Both the position numbers and the translations under genes were made by a program. The notes under the pieces are model-generated. The model was not told the DNA's origin and did not search any database. It worked only from the letters and a program-made list of their open reading frames with translations. Positions 34,539-43,730 of a DNA stretch of 64,000 bases are shown here, in pieces. The first letter of the stretch is position 1; every line of letters starts with the position of its first letter. The DNA is from Pararheinheimera marina (GTDB taxonomy: Bacteria; Pseudomonadota; Gammaproteobacteria; Enterobacterales; Alteromonadaceae): contig NZ_JBHSGB010000009.1 in NCBI RefSeq assembly GCF_042654345.1, positions 88,299 to 152,298 of the forward strand, read 5' to 3'.

Positions 34539-36089
34539 TTATTCAGCAGAAAAAGTTTTGTTCAGATTGGCAATTTCTGCCGCTTGCTGGTGCAGACGTT
34601 TATTGGTGTCTGACACCAGCCCCATATTGCCCATATTTTCCTGAGCAATGTGCTGAATACTGTCGACATTCTGTGCAACTTCTGCCGCCACCTGACCTTG
34701 CTGAGTTGCTGCGGTCGCAATTTGGGCTGACAGGTGATCAATGGTGTTGACCATGGACACAATTTCTTTCAGCTGAACAGTACTGTGCTGGGTCTGAGTG
34801 ACGCAGTCTTCAACCTGCTCGCGGCTTTGCAGCATGGTCTTGCCCCAGCTCAGCAGTGTTTGCTGGATTTCAGCAATGGATCGCTGGATTTGTTCTGTCG
34901 CATTATGGGTGCGCGAAGATAAAGCCCGGACTTCATCGGCCACCACGGCAAAACCCCGGCCATGTTCGCCAGCGCGTGCGGCTTCAATAGCGGCGTTTAA
35001 TGCCAGTAAGTTGGTTTGATCAGCAATGCCCTGAATTTCGGTCATGACGGCACCAATACGCTCGGCTTCTACCGCCAGGTTATCCGCGGTACTGGCGGCT
35101 CCCTGCACTTCCACCGCCAGTTTTTTCACTGTGGTGGAGGTGAGTTCCATCACGTGTTCGGCTTGTTGACAGATTTGCTGCGCTTCACCCACTTTGGCAT
35201 TGGTTTCACCGGTGCGCTGGGCAATATCCTGCACTGTGTGGCTTAGTTCCAGGGTGGCTGAAGCGATTGATTCGAGCTGGACTTTTTGCTGGCCAATACC
35301 GCGCTCTGTCAAATGCACAGCTTCTTCCAGCGTGTCGGCAATTCGGGTCAATTGGCTGGTGCTGTCTTTAGTGCGCCCCAGTACAGTGCGCAAGCGCGCT
35401 TGTTGTAATTGATGGCGGAATGTTGCCACAGAAAATGCCGTACGGCCGGCATAGACATAGCGGGAGACTGAATCAAATTGTTGTTGAATGGCTGTAAGCT
35501 CAGACGGGATAGCCAGCACTTCTTGCTGCATCAGTGTTAAAAAGACTAATGGCAATAACGCCGCGAGCAGAAACCAGGCAGACCATAAGACAGAACCGGC
35601 CAGCACTATCGCTATGCTAAGCGCTAAGGTCAGTATCAGGCGCAAGGTCGAGTTTTCACGGAAACTGTTTACTTTTTTGCCAGCGTTGATGGCGGTGTAA
35701 CAACGCTCAGCCCGTTGCACCAATTCATGGCTGGGTTTGACCCGAACAGACTGATACCCCACCAGTTGCTGATCGCGGTAGATAGGGGTGACATACGCAT
35801 CCACCCAGTAAAAACGGCCGTCTTTACAGCGATTTTTTACCATGCCACGCCAGGATTGGCCCTGCTTCAGCTTTTGCCATAAATCGGCAAAGGCGGCCGC
35901 TGGCATATCAGGATGGCGCACCAGATTGTGGTTTTTTCCGATCAGCTCTTCACTTTCGTAGCCCGCGACCTGGCAAAATGCCGGGTTTGCGTACGTGATC
36001 ACTCCGCGCAAATCAGTAGTGGACACCAGTTCCAGGCCGGCGTCGTACTGTACTTCCTGATCAACAACATGATGATTGCGGCGATTCAT
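34539..36089 (-). CDS. Aer-like PAS-domain chemoreceptor
   Basis: A 516-residue methyl-accepting chemotaxis protein without a periplasmic domain. An N-terminal PAS domain (residues about 15-125; ITYANPAFCQVAGYESEELIG, RCKDGRFYWVDAYVTPIY) resembles that of Aer, which binds FAD. A short hydrophobic hairpin follows (LILTLALSIAIVLAGSVLW to LLAALLPLVFLTL), then the cytoplasmic signalling region with the conserved tip QTNLLALNAAIEAARAGEHG and FAVVADEVRALSSRT. Likely an energy or redox taxis sensor; the ligand is inferred. Divergent from a CBS protein gene. Confidence 0.88.
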   Translation of the reverse strand: MNRRNHHVVDQEVQYDAGLELVSTTDLRGVITYANPAFCQVAGYESEELIGKNHNLVRHPDMPAAAFADLWQKLKQGQSWRGMVKNRCKDGRFYWVDAYVTPIYRDQQLVGYQSVRVKPSHELVQRAERCYTAINAGKKVNSFRENSTLRLILTLALSIAIVLAGSVLWSAWFLLAALLPLVFLTLMQQEVLAIPSELTAIQQQFDSVSRYVYAGRTAFSVATFRHQLQQARLRTVLGRTKDSTSQLTRIADTLEEAVHLTERGIGQQKVQLESIASATLELSHTVQDIAQRTGETNAKVGEAQQICQQAEHVMELTSTTVKKLAVEVQGAASTADNLAVEAERIGAVMTEIQGIADQTNLLALNAAIEAARAGEHGRGFAVVADEVRALSSRTHNATEQIQRSIAEIQQTLLSWGKTMLQSREQVEDCVTQTQHSTVQLKEIVSMVNTIDHLSAQIATAATQQGQVAAEVAQNVDSIQHIAQENMGNMGLVSDTNKRLHQQAAEIANLNKTFSAE

Positions 36090-36183
36090 GGCCTATGCTT
36101 TCCTTTTTGTAAGTTATTCAGTTAATCTGATGATCTTACTTATTATTTCAAACAAAAGCGGAATAAGCGAGTCAGGAACTCTT

Positions 36184-36639
36184 ATGCAAGTCGCAGCCAT
36201 TATGTCCCGAAAACTCGTTACCGTTGGCCCCGATGCTAGCTTGGCTCAGATCCGGGTTATTTTTGAGACTGCCAAGTTTCAACATTTACCTGTGCTGGAC
36301 AGCAGCAAGCGGCTGGTCGGCATCGTGTCGGTGAAGGATTATTTCAAAGCTTTAAGCCCGGTGATGGAAACGGCATCAGAGCCGACACTGGAGCTGTTTT
36401 TGTCCAGCCGTCGGGTGAAATACCTGATGACCAGCCCGGTGATAACGGTGACTGAAGATTATCCGGTTGTACAGGCTGCCGCTTTGTTACTCAAACACAA
36501 CATCAGTTGCCTGCCTGTGGTGGACAAAGACCAAATCGCGCTGGGTATTGTATCCTGGAAAGACATTATGCGGGTGGTGGTGCTGCAGAGCAGCAAACGA
36601 GCCCGCCTCAACTATGGGCCAAGGGGAGAAGAGGAATAA
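36184..36639 (+). CDS. Stand-alone CBS-domain-pair protein
   Basis: A 151-residue protein with two CBS motifs: IMSRKLVTVGPDASLAQIRVI with LVGIVSVKDYF, and LMTSPVITVTEDYPVVQAAALL with ALGIVSWKDIM. The start is the ATG at 36184 with AGGA six bases upstream; a longer reading from 36076 has no such site. Family role is adenosine-nucleotide sensing, but the partner is unknown. It sits alone before gshA. Similar design to the protein at 16055-16465 without close sequence identity. Confidence 0.8.
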   Translation: MQVAAIMSRKLVTVGPDASLAQIRVIFETAKFQHLPVLDSSKRLVGIVSVKDYFKALSPVMETASEPTLELFLSSRRVKYLMTSPVITVTEDYPVVQAAALLLKHNISCLPVVDKDQIALGIVSWKDIMRVVVLQSSKRARLNYGPRGEEE

Positions 36640-36793
36640 GGCTGTTGACCGGCAGGGACTGCCATTTGTGTTGCGGTTCGGTTAGTCTGAGTCACCTGCG
36701 GGACAGGGCGGATGAAGGTGACAGCGCGCCACTTGTTTTTTTCATCCGGACTCCCCATAACAGCGGAGCTCAACAGTTAACTAAGGATCCAGC

Positions 36794-38368
36794 TTGAGTC
36801 ATTTCCTTGAACAGCGCCTGCAGCAGCTTGGCACAGACAGTTTTCGCGCCGCTATTACCGGGATCCGCAGAGGTCTGGAGCGCGAAACCTTACGGATATT
36901 ACCTGACGGTCGTCTGGCACAAAGCGACCACGCCCAGGCTCTGGGATCAGCCTTATCTCATCCGCTGATTACTACAGATTTTTCTGAGTCTTTACTTGAA
37001 TTTATCACCCCGGCCCAAAGCTCCATCGAGGTGACGCTGCAGCAATTGGCGGATATTCACAAGTTCTCTGTCAGCCATATTGGTGAAGAACAACTTTGGC
37101 CTGGTTCCATGCCCTGTTTCATTCGTGATCAGGACGAAATTCGCCTGGCTCAATACGGCTCGTCCAATGTTGGCCGGATGAAAACCTTGTACCGTGAAGG
37201 CCTGAAGAACCGCTATGGCAGCATGATGCAGGCGATCAGCGGTGTGCATTTTAATTTTTCTATTCCAACTGAGTTCTGGCAGCAGTATCAGCAACAGCTC
37301 GGCAATAGCGACGAATTGCAGGATTTTATCTCTACCCAGTATTTGCACCTGATCCGTAATTACAAACGCTACGTCTGGTTAATTGTGTATCTGTTTGGTG
37401 CATCCCCTGTGATGTGTAAATCCTTTTTGCAGGGGCGGGAACCAAAGTATCAGTTTCAAAGCTTGGGCAAGGGCTCGATTTATCTGCCTTATGCTACCTC
37501 GTTGCGGATGAGTGATTTAGGCTACACCAACAATGCACAGTCCAGCCTGAACATCAGTTACAACTCCTTGCCTGATTATATTCATGGCTTGCGGCAGGCC
37601 ATTTCGACGCCGTCTCCGCAATATCAGCAGATTGGCGTGAAAGTGGACGGGCAGTATCGTCAGCTGAATGGCAATATTCTGCAAATCGAAAACGAGTTTT
37701 ACTCGACGATAAGGCCTAAACGCACTACCCAAAGTGGCGAGCGACCGACCTGTGCATTAAAGCGCCGCGGTGTGGAATACATTGAAGTCCGTTCACTGGA
37801 CGTCAATCCGTTTAGTCCAGTTGGGATCAGTGCTGAGCAGATGCGTTTTCTGGATCTGTTCCTGCTGTACTGTCTGTTCGAGCAAAGTCCGTTGATGACG
37901 GCGGAGCAGCAGGCACTGACGGAGCAAAATTTACGCAAAGTCGTAGCGGAAGGACGTCGGCAAAATCTGGAGTTGCTGGATGCTGAACAGCCGCGTCTGA
38001 TGCTGGACTGGGCAGAACAAATTTTTGCAGACATGATGCCAATAGCACGCTGGATGGATGAAGCGCATGGGGCTGACTTGTATCAGGCCACGTTAAAAGA
38101 TCTGTATCTGGCCTTGTTGGACCCGGCCAAAACCTTGTCCGGACGTTGGCTGAATACCATTCTGTCACAACAGCGCGACCATGGTTGTTATGCGTTGGAG
38201 TTGTCGGCGAATTACAAACAGCAATTTGCCAGTCAGCCTTACGGGTTCTATCAGCAGACTCAGTTTGAGCAGATGGCTGCAGAATCACTGCGTCAGCAAC
38301 AGCAGGTGGAACAGGCCGATAGCCTGAGTTTTGACCAGTACCTGCATGATTACTTTGTTGATTTGTAG
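36794..38368 (+). CDS. gshA: Glutamate-cysteine ligase
   Basis: First enzyme of glutathione synthesis, ATP-dependent, proteobacterial type. The 524-residue product starts at TTG (AGGA about six bases upstream) with FRAAITGIRRGLERETLRI, contains ITTDFSESLLEFITP in the ATP/glutamate region, SIYLPYATSLRMSDLGYTN and RGVEYIEVRSLDVNPFSPVGI, all typical of GshA. An inverted repeat (CGGATGAA at 36709, TTCATCCG at 36741) lies in the leader; its meaning is unknown. Confidence 0.95.
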   Translation: MSHFLEQRLQQLGTDSFRAAITGIRRGLERETLRILPDGRLAQSDHAQALGSALSHPLITTDFSESLLEFITPAQSSIEVTLQQLADIHKFSVSHIGEEQLWPGSMPCFIRDQDEIRLAQYGSSNVGRMKTLYREGLKNRYGSMMQAISGVHFNFSIPTEFWQQYQQQLGNSDELQDFISTQYLHLIRNYKRYVWLIVYLFGASPVMCKSFLQGREPKYQFQSLGKGSIYLPYATSLRMSDLGYTNNAQSSLNISYNSLPDYIHGLRQAISTPSPQYQQIGVKVDGQYRQLNGNILQIENEFYSTIRPKRTTQSGERPTCALKRRGVEYIEVRSLDVNPFSPVGISAEQMRFLDLFLLYCLFEQSPLMTAEQQALTEQNLRKVVAEGRRQNLELLDAEQPRLMLDWAEQIFADMMPIARWMDEAHGADLYQATLKDLYLALLDPAKTLSGRWLNTILSQQRDHGCYALELSANYKQQFASQPYGFYQQTQFEQMAAESLRQQQQVEQADSLSFDQYLHDYFVDL

Positions 38369-38373
38369 ATAAA

Positions 38374-38398
38374 AAAACGGCCAGCATAGCTGGCCAGG
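38374..38398 (-). terminator. Terminator-like hairpin oriented for the minus strand
   Basis: Stem GGCCAGC/GCTGGCC, loop ATA. On the + strand it is preceded by seven A and has no T run, so as a rho-independent terminator it reads on the minus strand (stem then seven T). It would stop antisense transcription from the CorC-type gene before gshA. Confidence 0.55.
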
Positions 38399-38498
38399 AA
38401 CACTAAGGATAAGGTAAATCCAGGGATGAAAAACAAAAACTTGGTTGAATCCGTTCACTTTGTTAGTCTGAAACGGCGGCAAAAAAGTTCTCTGTCTG

Positions 38499-39116
38499 AT
38501 GAAAAAAATTAAAAAATCTTTAGTTACCTTCACTTGTGTTGCCCTGTTAAGCGGCTGTGCTGTGTCGCCGCCGCAAAACAAAGAAAACCTCTGCGAAATT
38601 TTCCGTGAACATGATGACTGGTATGACGCTGCGGCCGACGCACGGGATCGCTGGCAGGTTCCGGTGCATGTCCCTATGGCCATTATGTACCAGGAAAGCA
38701 GCTTCAGGCAGGATGCGCAGCCGCCAATGCAATATTGGTTTGGCTTTATCCCGGTAGGGCGAGCTAGCAGCGCTTATGGCTATGCGCAGGTGAAAGACGA
38801 AACCTGGGATGACTATGCGCGCGAAACCGGTGGTTATTTTGTCAGCCGCAGTAATTTTGCCGACGCTATCGACTTTATGGGCTGGTATATCCATAAAACC
38901 AGCCGGGTGAATGGTGTTTCTAAATCCGATGCGTATGCGCAGTACCTGAATTACCACGAAGGCTGGGGCGGCTACAAACGAGGCAGCTACCGGCAGAAAG
39001 CATGGCTGATGCAGACGTCCCGGCTGGTGCAGCAACGCTCGTCACGCTATCAACAACAATTGCTTTCGTGTGAAGAGGAATTCAAACGGGGCTGGTTCTG
39101 GGGACTATTCGATTAA
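38499..39116 (+). CDS. Lipoprotein with transglycosylase SLT-like domain
   Basis: A 205-residue putative lipoprotein: lipobox LLSGC at residues 16-20, then an SLT-like (lysozyme-fold) domain. PMAIMYQESSFRQDAQPP holds the catalytic-Glu motif of the SLT family, and SSAYGYAQVKDETWDDYARETGG the conserved middle block. It probably cleaves or senses peptidoglycan at the outer membrane; activity is inferred. The final four bases overlap the convergent CorC-type gene. Confidence 0.82.
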   Translation: MKKIKKSLVTFTCVALLSGCAVSPPQNKENLCEIFREHDDWYDAAADARDRWQVPVHVPMAIMYQESSFRQDAQPPMQYWFGFIPVGRASSAYGYAQVKDETWDDYARETGGYFVSRSNFADAIDFMGWYIHKTSRVNGVSKSDAYAQYLNYHEGWGGYKRGSYRQKAWLMQTSRLVQQRSSRYQQQLLSCEEEFKRGWFWGLFD

Positions 39117-40390
39117 GCGGGAGCCGTTTCGGCAGGTTTCGGCCTCAACCGCACGGTTTTAATCATATTGTCTTGAATTTCAATAATCTCCAATACACAA
39201 CCGTACAGGATCAGACTGATATTGGTCTCCGGGATATCCTCAAGGTACTCCAGCACCAAGCCATTGAGTGTTTTAGGGCCATCGGTCGGGAAATTCAGCT
39301 GTAAATCGCGGTTCAGGTCGCGCAGGTTAATGCCACCTTCCACCAGGTAGTAACCGTCTTTTTCGGCTTTGATTTCTTCGTTTTGCTGTTGTGCCACATC
39401 AGTGGTGAAGGTACCCACCACTTCTTCCAGAATATCCTCCAGCGTGACCAGACCCTGAATATCGCCAAACTCATCCACCACCAGACCAATACGCTCTTTG
39501 GAGCTTTGGAATTTCTGTAACTGGGTATGAAGTGGGGTGTTCTCCGGAATAAAGTAAATCTCCCGCACCGCCCGTAACAAACTGGCTTTGTTGAGCTGCT
39601 CTTTTAATGCCAGGCGAGCCAGGTCTCTGCTGTGTAAAAAACCCAGCGCATCATCGATGCTGTCGCGGTACAGCAAAATGCGGTTGTGTTGGCTGCTGCT
39701 GAGCTGGCGCAGGATGTCTTTCCAGTCATCGTTGATATCGATGCCGAACAGCTCGTTGCGTGGAACCATAATGTCTTCTACTGTGGCTTTTTCCAGATCC
39801 AGCACGCCAACCAGCATGCTTTGGTGCTGTTCAGGCAATAAAGCCCCGGCTTCATGCACCACAGTGCGTAGCTCTTCGGAACTCAAGCTATGGCCATGGT
39901 GCTGTTCTGCTTTGACGCCAAGCCAGCCAAGCAGAGTGTTACAGATTTTATTCAGTAACCAGACTAAAGGTGCCAGCAACTTCATTAATGGTTTCAGCAC
40001 CACGGATGCTGGAAAGGCAACCCGTTCCGGGTGCAGTGCCGCCAGCGTTTTTGGCGTGACTTCACCGAAAATTAAAATCACCAGCGTCAGCCCAACAGTG
40101 GCCACGGCGATGCCGTAGTCGCCGTAAAGCCGCATCCCTATTAAGGTAGCAATAGCTGAGGCAGCAATATTGACCAGGTTGTTGCCAATCAGGATCAGGC
40201 CGATCAGTCGGTCGCGACGCTCCAGCATCGCACTGACCCGCTTTGCGCCTTTGTGCTGCTCATTGGCCTGATGTTTTAGCTTGTACGGGTTTACCGACAT
40301 CATGCCGGTTTCGGAGGCGGAGAAAAACGCAGAACACAACACCAGCAACCCTAACAGGATAAACAGAGTTGCTGTGGATATTTGATCCAA
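39113..40390 (-). CDS. CNNM/CorC-type membrane protein (YfjD family)
   Basis: A 425-residue protein of the HlyC/CorC family. N-terminal DUF21/CNNM domain with about four membrane segments (ATLFILLGLLVLCSAFFSASETGMM onward), two CBS motifs (VEDIMVPRNELFGI, and IGLVVDEFGDIQGLVTLEDILEEV), and a C-terminal CorC_HlyC domain (GINLRDLNRDLQLNFP). Relatives affect Mg2+ or Co2+ transport; the substrate here is inferred. The start is TTG. ypjD lies upstream on the same strand. Confidence 0.88.
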   Translation of the reverse strand: MDQISTATLFILLGLLVLCSAFFSASETGMMSVNPYKLKHQANEQHKGAKRVSAMLERRDRLIGLILIGNNLVNIAASAIATLIGMRLYGDYGIAVATVGLTLVILIFGEVTPKTLAALHPERVAFPASVVLKPLMKLLAPLVWLLNKICNTLLGWLGVKAEQHHGHSLSSEELRTVVHEAGALLPEQHQSMLVGVLDLEKATVEDIMVPRNELFGIDINDDWKDILRQLSSSQHNRILLYRDSIDDALGFLHSRDLARLALKEQLNKASLLRAVREIYFIPENTPLHTQLQKFQSSKERIGLVVDEFGDIQGLVTLEDILEEVVGTFTTDVAQQQNEEIKAEKDGYYLVEGGINLRDLNRDLQLNFPTDGPKTLNGLVLEYLEDIPETNISLILYGCVLEIIEIQDNMIKTVRLRPKPAETAPA

Positions 40391-40456
40391 ACTTAAATTA
40401 CCTCTTCGTCAAAAGCAGTCTTATTAAATATGCTGGCACAGCAGACAAGTCAAGCT

Positions 40457-41266
40457 TCAGCTCAGCCGATGCAGCAGGATCTCGCGGACAAACCGGCTGC
40501 CAAAATAGGATAAGGTTAATAATGTACTGCCAGTAAAGGTCAGGGCTATCGCGATCCGGCCACGCCAACCTAAACGGGCATGGCCCCATAACAGCACAAC
40601 AAAGACTAAAAATGCCAGTGAACTCAGTACGTTTTTATGTAAATGCTGCAATTCAAACCATTGTTCGGAAAACAAAGCGCCACTGAGAAGTGTTAGGCCC
40701 AACAATAAAGTGCCTGCCAGCAGCAGGCGGAACTGCAGAGACTCAACCTGTAGCAAAGGAGGCAGGAACTGATTACCCAGCAGAAAATCTTTTTGTTTCA
40801 GTTTATGGCTGATATAGCTGACCTGAACAGAATGAAGAGTGGCAACAATTAGTAGCGCATAGGCGACAAAGGCCACAATGATATGCATCAGCAAAGCCGG
40901 CGTTTGTTCAAAATGCTGTACCTTTAACGCGCTGGGCAATACCAGGATGGCCAGTTGGTTTAATGCCGCAAAGCCGTAGACAATAGGCAATAGCAGTACC
41001 GCAGGTGTGCGCAGTGCCGACAGGGTGATCACAATAACGATCAGCCAGCAGACCAGCGAAATCACATTCAGCAAGCTGAAGTTCTGCCCGCCTCCGGCAA
41101 AAATGCTTTCGGCAAGGAACACGCCCTGACAACCAATAGCCAGTACAGCCAGGCCAAATACCAGCTTGTAATTTAACCCTTTCGGGTTCACCAATCTGGA
41201 CAGAACCAGCAAAGTTGCACCGAGATACGCCAGCAGTGCAAGGCTGGGAAACAGCACAAAAGACAT
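40457..41266 (-). CDS. ypjD: Cytochrome c assembly-type inner-membrane protein YpjD
   Basis: About 269 residues with eight predicted hydrophobic segments, resembling the CcsA/HemX-type cytochrome c assembly domain. The start is put at ATG 41266 (MSFVLFPSLALLAYLGATLL), with AGGG just upstream; a reading from 41320 would run into the ffh promoter region. The divergent position next to ffh is the E. coli ypjD/ffh arrangement. A heme-handling role is the family assumption only. Confidence 0.85.
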   Translation of the reverse strand: MSFVLFPSLALLAYLGATLLVLSRLVNPKGLNYKLVFGLAVLAIGCQGVFLAESIFAGGGQNFSLLNVISLVCWLIVIVITLSALRTPAVLLLPIVYGFAALNQLAILVLPSALKVQHFEQTPALLMHIIVAFVAYALLIVATLHSVQVSYISHKLKQKDFLLGNQFLPPLLQVESLQFRLLLAGTLLLGLTLLSGALFSEQWFELQHLHKNVLSSLAFLVFVVLLWGHARLGWRGRIAIALTFTGSTLLTLSYFGSRFVREILLHRLS

Positions 41267-41340
41267 AAACCCTATCCCGTAATTCCTTTCTTTCCTCATT
41301 CTATTGCAAACCAGTCGCATTTGTCAGCCGTTGTTACGGG

Positions 41341-41369
41341 CTGACGTAAAGAGAGGGCTGGGGTATAAT
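41341..41369 (+). promoter_or_regulatory. ffh: Promoter of ffh
   Basis: CTGACG at 41341, 17-base spacer, consensus TATAAT at 41364; 31 bases before the ffh ATG. Confidence 0.6.
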
Positions 41370-41399
41370 CCGCTCAGTTTCTGTTTAGGTACGCCAGTT

Positions 41400-42767
41400 A
41401 TGTTTGAGAATCTATCCGATCGTTTAACCAAAACGCTGAAAAATATCAGTGGCCGGGGCCGCCTGACCGAAGACAATATTAAAGAGACGCTGCGTGAAGT
41501 GCGCATGGCGCTGCTGGAAGCCGACGTTGCGCTGCCTGTGGTGCGTGACTTCGTCAACCAGGTGAAAGAGCGTTCTGTCGGTCTGGAAGTCAGTAAAAGC
41601 CTGACTCCGGGTCAGGAATTTCTGAAAATTGTCCGTCAGGCGCTGGAAGAAGCGATGGGGCAAGCCAACGAAGAGCTGGCACTGAACACTCAGCCTCCTG
41701 CGGTGGTGCTGATGGCTGGTTTGCAAGGCGCGGGTAAAACTACCTCTGTCGGTAAGCTGGCTAAATTCCTTAAAGAGCGCAAAAAGAAAAAGGTCCTGGT
41801 TGTTTCTGCCGACGTCTACCGTCCTGCCGCCATTAAGCAGCTGGAAACATTGGCGAAAGATGTTGGAGTTGAGTTTTTCCCAAGCGATATCAGCCAGGCT
41901 CCAGTCGCTATTGTAAACGCCGCTATCGAACAAGCACGCCTGAAGATGTTTGATGTGCTGCTGGTCGATACCGCGGGTCGTTTGCACGTTGACGAAGAAA
42001 TGATGGGGGAGATTAAGGCGCTGCATGCTGCAGTGAAGCCTATTGAAACCCTGTTCGTGGTAGACGCGATGACTGGTCAGGATGCGGCTAACACAGCAAA
42101 AGCCTTTAATGAAGCTTTGCCGCTGACTGGCGTTATCCTGACCAAAGCCGACGGTGATGCCCGCGGAGGGGCTGCATTGTCGATTCGCCATATCACCGGC
42201 AAGCCGATTAAATTTATCGGTATGGGCGAAAAAACCGACGCCTTGGAGCCTTTCCATCCGGACCGTATTGCCTCCCGTATTCTTGGTATGGGGGACATGC
42301 TCAGTCTGATTGAGCAGATTGAGCAGAAGGTCGACCGGGAACAGGCCGCCAAAGTGGCAGCCAAGGTGATGAAAGGCCAGGGCTTCAGCCTGGAGGATTT
42401 CCGCGACCAACTGGTACAAATGCGCAACATGGGCGGCATGATGTCAATGCTGGAAAAAATGCCAGGTATGAAAAACCTGCCAGCTGGTGCCATGGACCAG
42501 GTGGGTGATAAGCAATTCAAGAAACTGGAAGCCATCATCAACTCCATGACCAAAAAGGAACGTCAGTTCCCGGATTTGATCAAAGGCTCCCGCAAAAAAC
42601 GTATCGCCTCCGGCTCTGGTACTCAGGTGCAGGACGTCAATCAGCTGTTAAAGCAATTTACCCAGATGCAGAAGATGATGAAGCAAATGTCCGGTAAAGG
42701 CGGCTTGATGAAGATGATGCGGGGTTTAGGCGGTAAACTGCCGCCAGGTATGTTGCCTCCGCGCTAA
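41400..42767 (+). CDS. ffh: Signal recognition particle protein Ffh
   Basis: SRP54 GTPase that binds 4.5S RNA and signal sequences to target membrane proteins. N domain (residues 1-90), G domain with GLQGAGKTTSVGKLAKFL, DTAGRLHVDEEM and TKADGDARGGAA, then the methionine-rich M domain (MRNMGGMMSMLEKMPGMK, ending GGKLPPGMLPPR). The start is ATG 41400. Length 455 aa is normal. Divergent from ypjD and followed by the rpsP operon. Confidence 0.97.
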   Translation: MFENLSDRLTKTLKNISGRGRLTEDNIKETLREVRMALLEADVALPVVRDFVNQVKERSVGLEVSKSLTPGQEFLKIVRQALEEAMGQANEELALNTQPPAVVLMAGLQGAGKTTSVGKLAKFLKERKKKKVLVVSADVYRPAAIKQLETLAKDVGVEFFPSDISQAPVAIVNAAIEQARLKMFDVLLVDTAGRLHVDEEMMGEIKALHAAVKPIETLFVVDAMTGQDAANTAKAFNEALPLTGVILTKADGDARGGAALSIRHITGKPIKFIGMGEKTDALEPFHPDRIASRILGMGDMLSLIEQIEQKVDREQAAKVAAKVMKGQGFSLEDFRDQLVQMRNMGGMMSMLEKMPGMKNLPAGAMDQVGDKQFKKLEAIINSMTKKERQFPDLIKGSRKKRIASGSGTQVQDVNQLLKQFTQMQKMMKQMSGKGGLMKMMRGLGGKLPPGMLPPR

Positions 42768-42826
42768 GCCACTGTCAGTGAGCTTCGCGGGCTGTGCATA
42801 AACCCAGCCGTACAGCCCGAAATACC

Positions 42827-42854
42827 TTGCAAAACAGGAAAAAATCAGTACAAT
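42827..42854 (+). promoter_or_regulatory. rpsP: Promoter of the rpsP-rimM-trmD-rplS operon
   Basis: TTGCAA at 42827, 16-base spacer, TACAAT at 42849. The mRNA would begin near 42861, at the foot of a hairpin. Confidence 0.55.
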
Positions 42855-42861
42855 TCTGCGA

Positions 42862-42895
42862 CCCCACGGTCTGACCGCGGGGTTTGTTATTTTTT
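42862..42895 (+). promoter_or_regulatory. Attenuator-like hairpin in the rpsP leader
   Basis: CCCCACGGT, loop CTG, ACCGCGGGG (one A-C mismatch), then a T-rich run with six final T. Placed between the promoter and rpsP, so it is in the leader. An attenuator-like structure is, as I recall, described in front of E. coli rpsP as well. Confidence 0.55.
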
Positions 42896-42925
42896 AAAAA
42901 ACCTGAACGATAAATAGAGGACGGT

Positions 42926-43177
42926 ATGGTAACTATTCGTTTACAACGTGGTGGCGCGAAAAAGCGTCCATTTTACCAAGTTGTGGTAGCGGACAGCCGT
43001 TTTGCTCGTGATGGCCGTTTCATTGAGCGCGTGGGTTTCTTCAACCCAATCGCTGGCGGCACTGAAGAGAAAACGCGTATTGATTTAGAGCGTGTAGACC
43101 ACTGGGTTGCACAAGGCGCTTCTTTAAGCGACCGCGTAGCTTCTCTGGTTAAAGCTCTGAAAAAAGCCGCTGCTTAA
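42926..43177 (+). CDS. rpsP: 30S ribosomal protein S16
   Basis: Small-subunit assembly protein, 83 residues: MVTIRLQRGGAKKRPFYQVV, then DSRFARDGRFIERVGFFNP. First gene of the conserved rpsP-rimM-trmD-rplS operon. GAGG lies before the ATG. Codon use (CGT, GGT, GCT, TCT) is that of a highly expressed gene. Confidence 0.98.
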   Translation: MVTIRLQRGGAKKRPFYQVVVADSRFARDGRFIERVGFFNPIAGGTEEKTRIDLERVDHWVAQGASLSDRVASLVKALKKAAA

Positions 43178-43202
43178 TAGCTAGGCCGGTAGGAGTAAGG
43201 GC

Positions 43203-43730
43203 TTGAAAAGTTCTGATTTAGTTGTCTTAGGTAAGTTTGGTGCTGTTTACGGCATCAACGGGTGGCTAAAAGTTAACTCCTATACCGATGTCCCGGAAGG
43301 GATTTTTGACTACACACCCTGGCAGATTCAATTGCAGGGTAACTGGCGTCAAGTGCAAATCTCCAGTTGGAAACGCCATGGTAATGGTTTGATTGTAAAA
43401 CTGGTAGACGTGGGTGACCGAGACCAGGCTCAAGTGCTGGTAAACGCAGAAATCGCTGTAGAGCGGGCGTCATTACCGGAGCTGGAGCAAGGGGATTACT
43501 ACTGGCGTGACCTGATGGGCATGGCGGTGGTAAACCTTGAGGGGTATCACTTAGGTGAAGTGGTTGACATGATGGAAACTGGCTCGAACGACGTTTTAGT
43601 CTTAAAAGCCAATAAAACCGATGCATTTGGCAAGAAGGAACGCCTGTTGCCGTTTTTGACGGATTCCGTCATTAAAGAGGTCAACAGAGCGGAAAGGCGC
43701 ATCTCAGTCGACTGGGATCCTGATTTCTGA
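43203..43730 (+). CDS. rimM: 16S rRNA processing protein RimM
   Basis: Assembly factor that binds S19 and aids 30S head maturation. N-terminal RimM domain (VVLGKFGAVYGINGWLKV) and C-terminal PRC-barrel (YYWRDLMGMAVVNLEGYHLGEV, LPFLTDSVIKEV). The start is TTG with AGGAG upstream. 175 aa. It overlaps trmD by one base. Confidence 0.96.
   Translation: MKSSDLVVLGKFGAVYGINGWLKVNSYTDVPEGIFDYTPWQIQLQGNWRQVQISSWKRHGNGLIVKLVDVGDRDQAQVLVNAEIAVERASLPELEQGDYYWRDLMGMAVVNLEGYHLGEVVDMMETGSNDVLVLKANKTDAFGKKERLLPFLTDSVIKEVNRAERRISVDWDPDF

Noticed and set aside
42788..42819. CGGGCTGT/ACAGCCCG inverted repeat after ffh as a rho-independent terminator
   Set aside because: Loop of 16 bases and no T run; at most a weak structure, so not listed as a feature.
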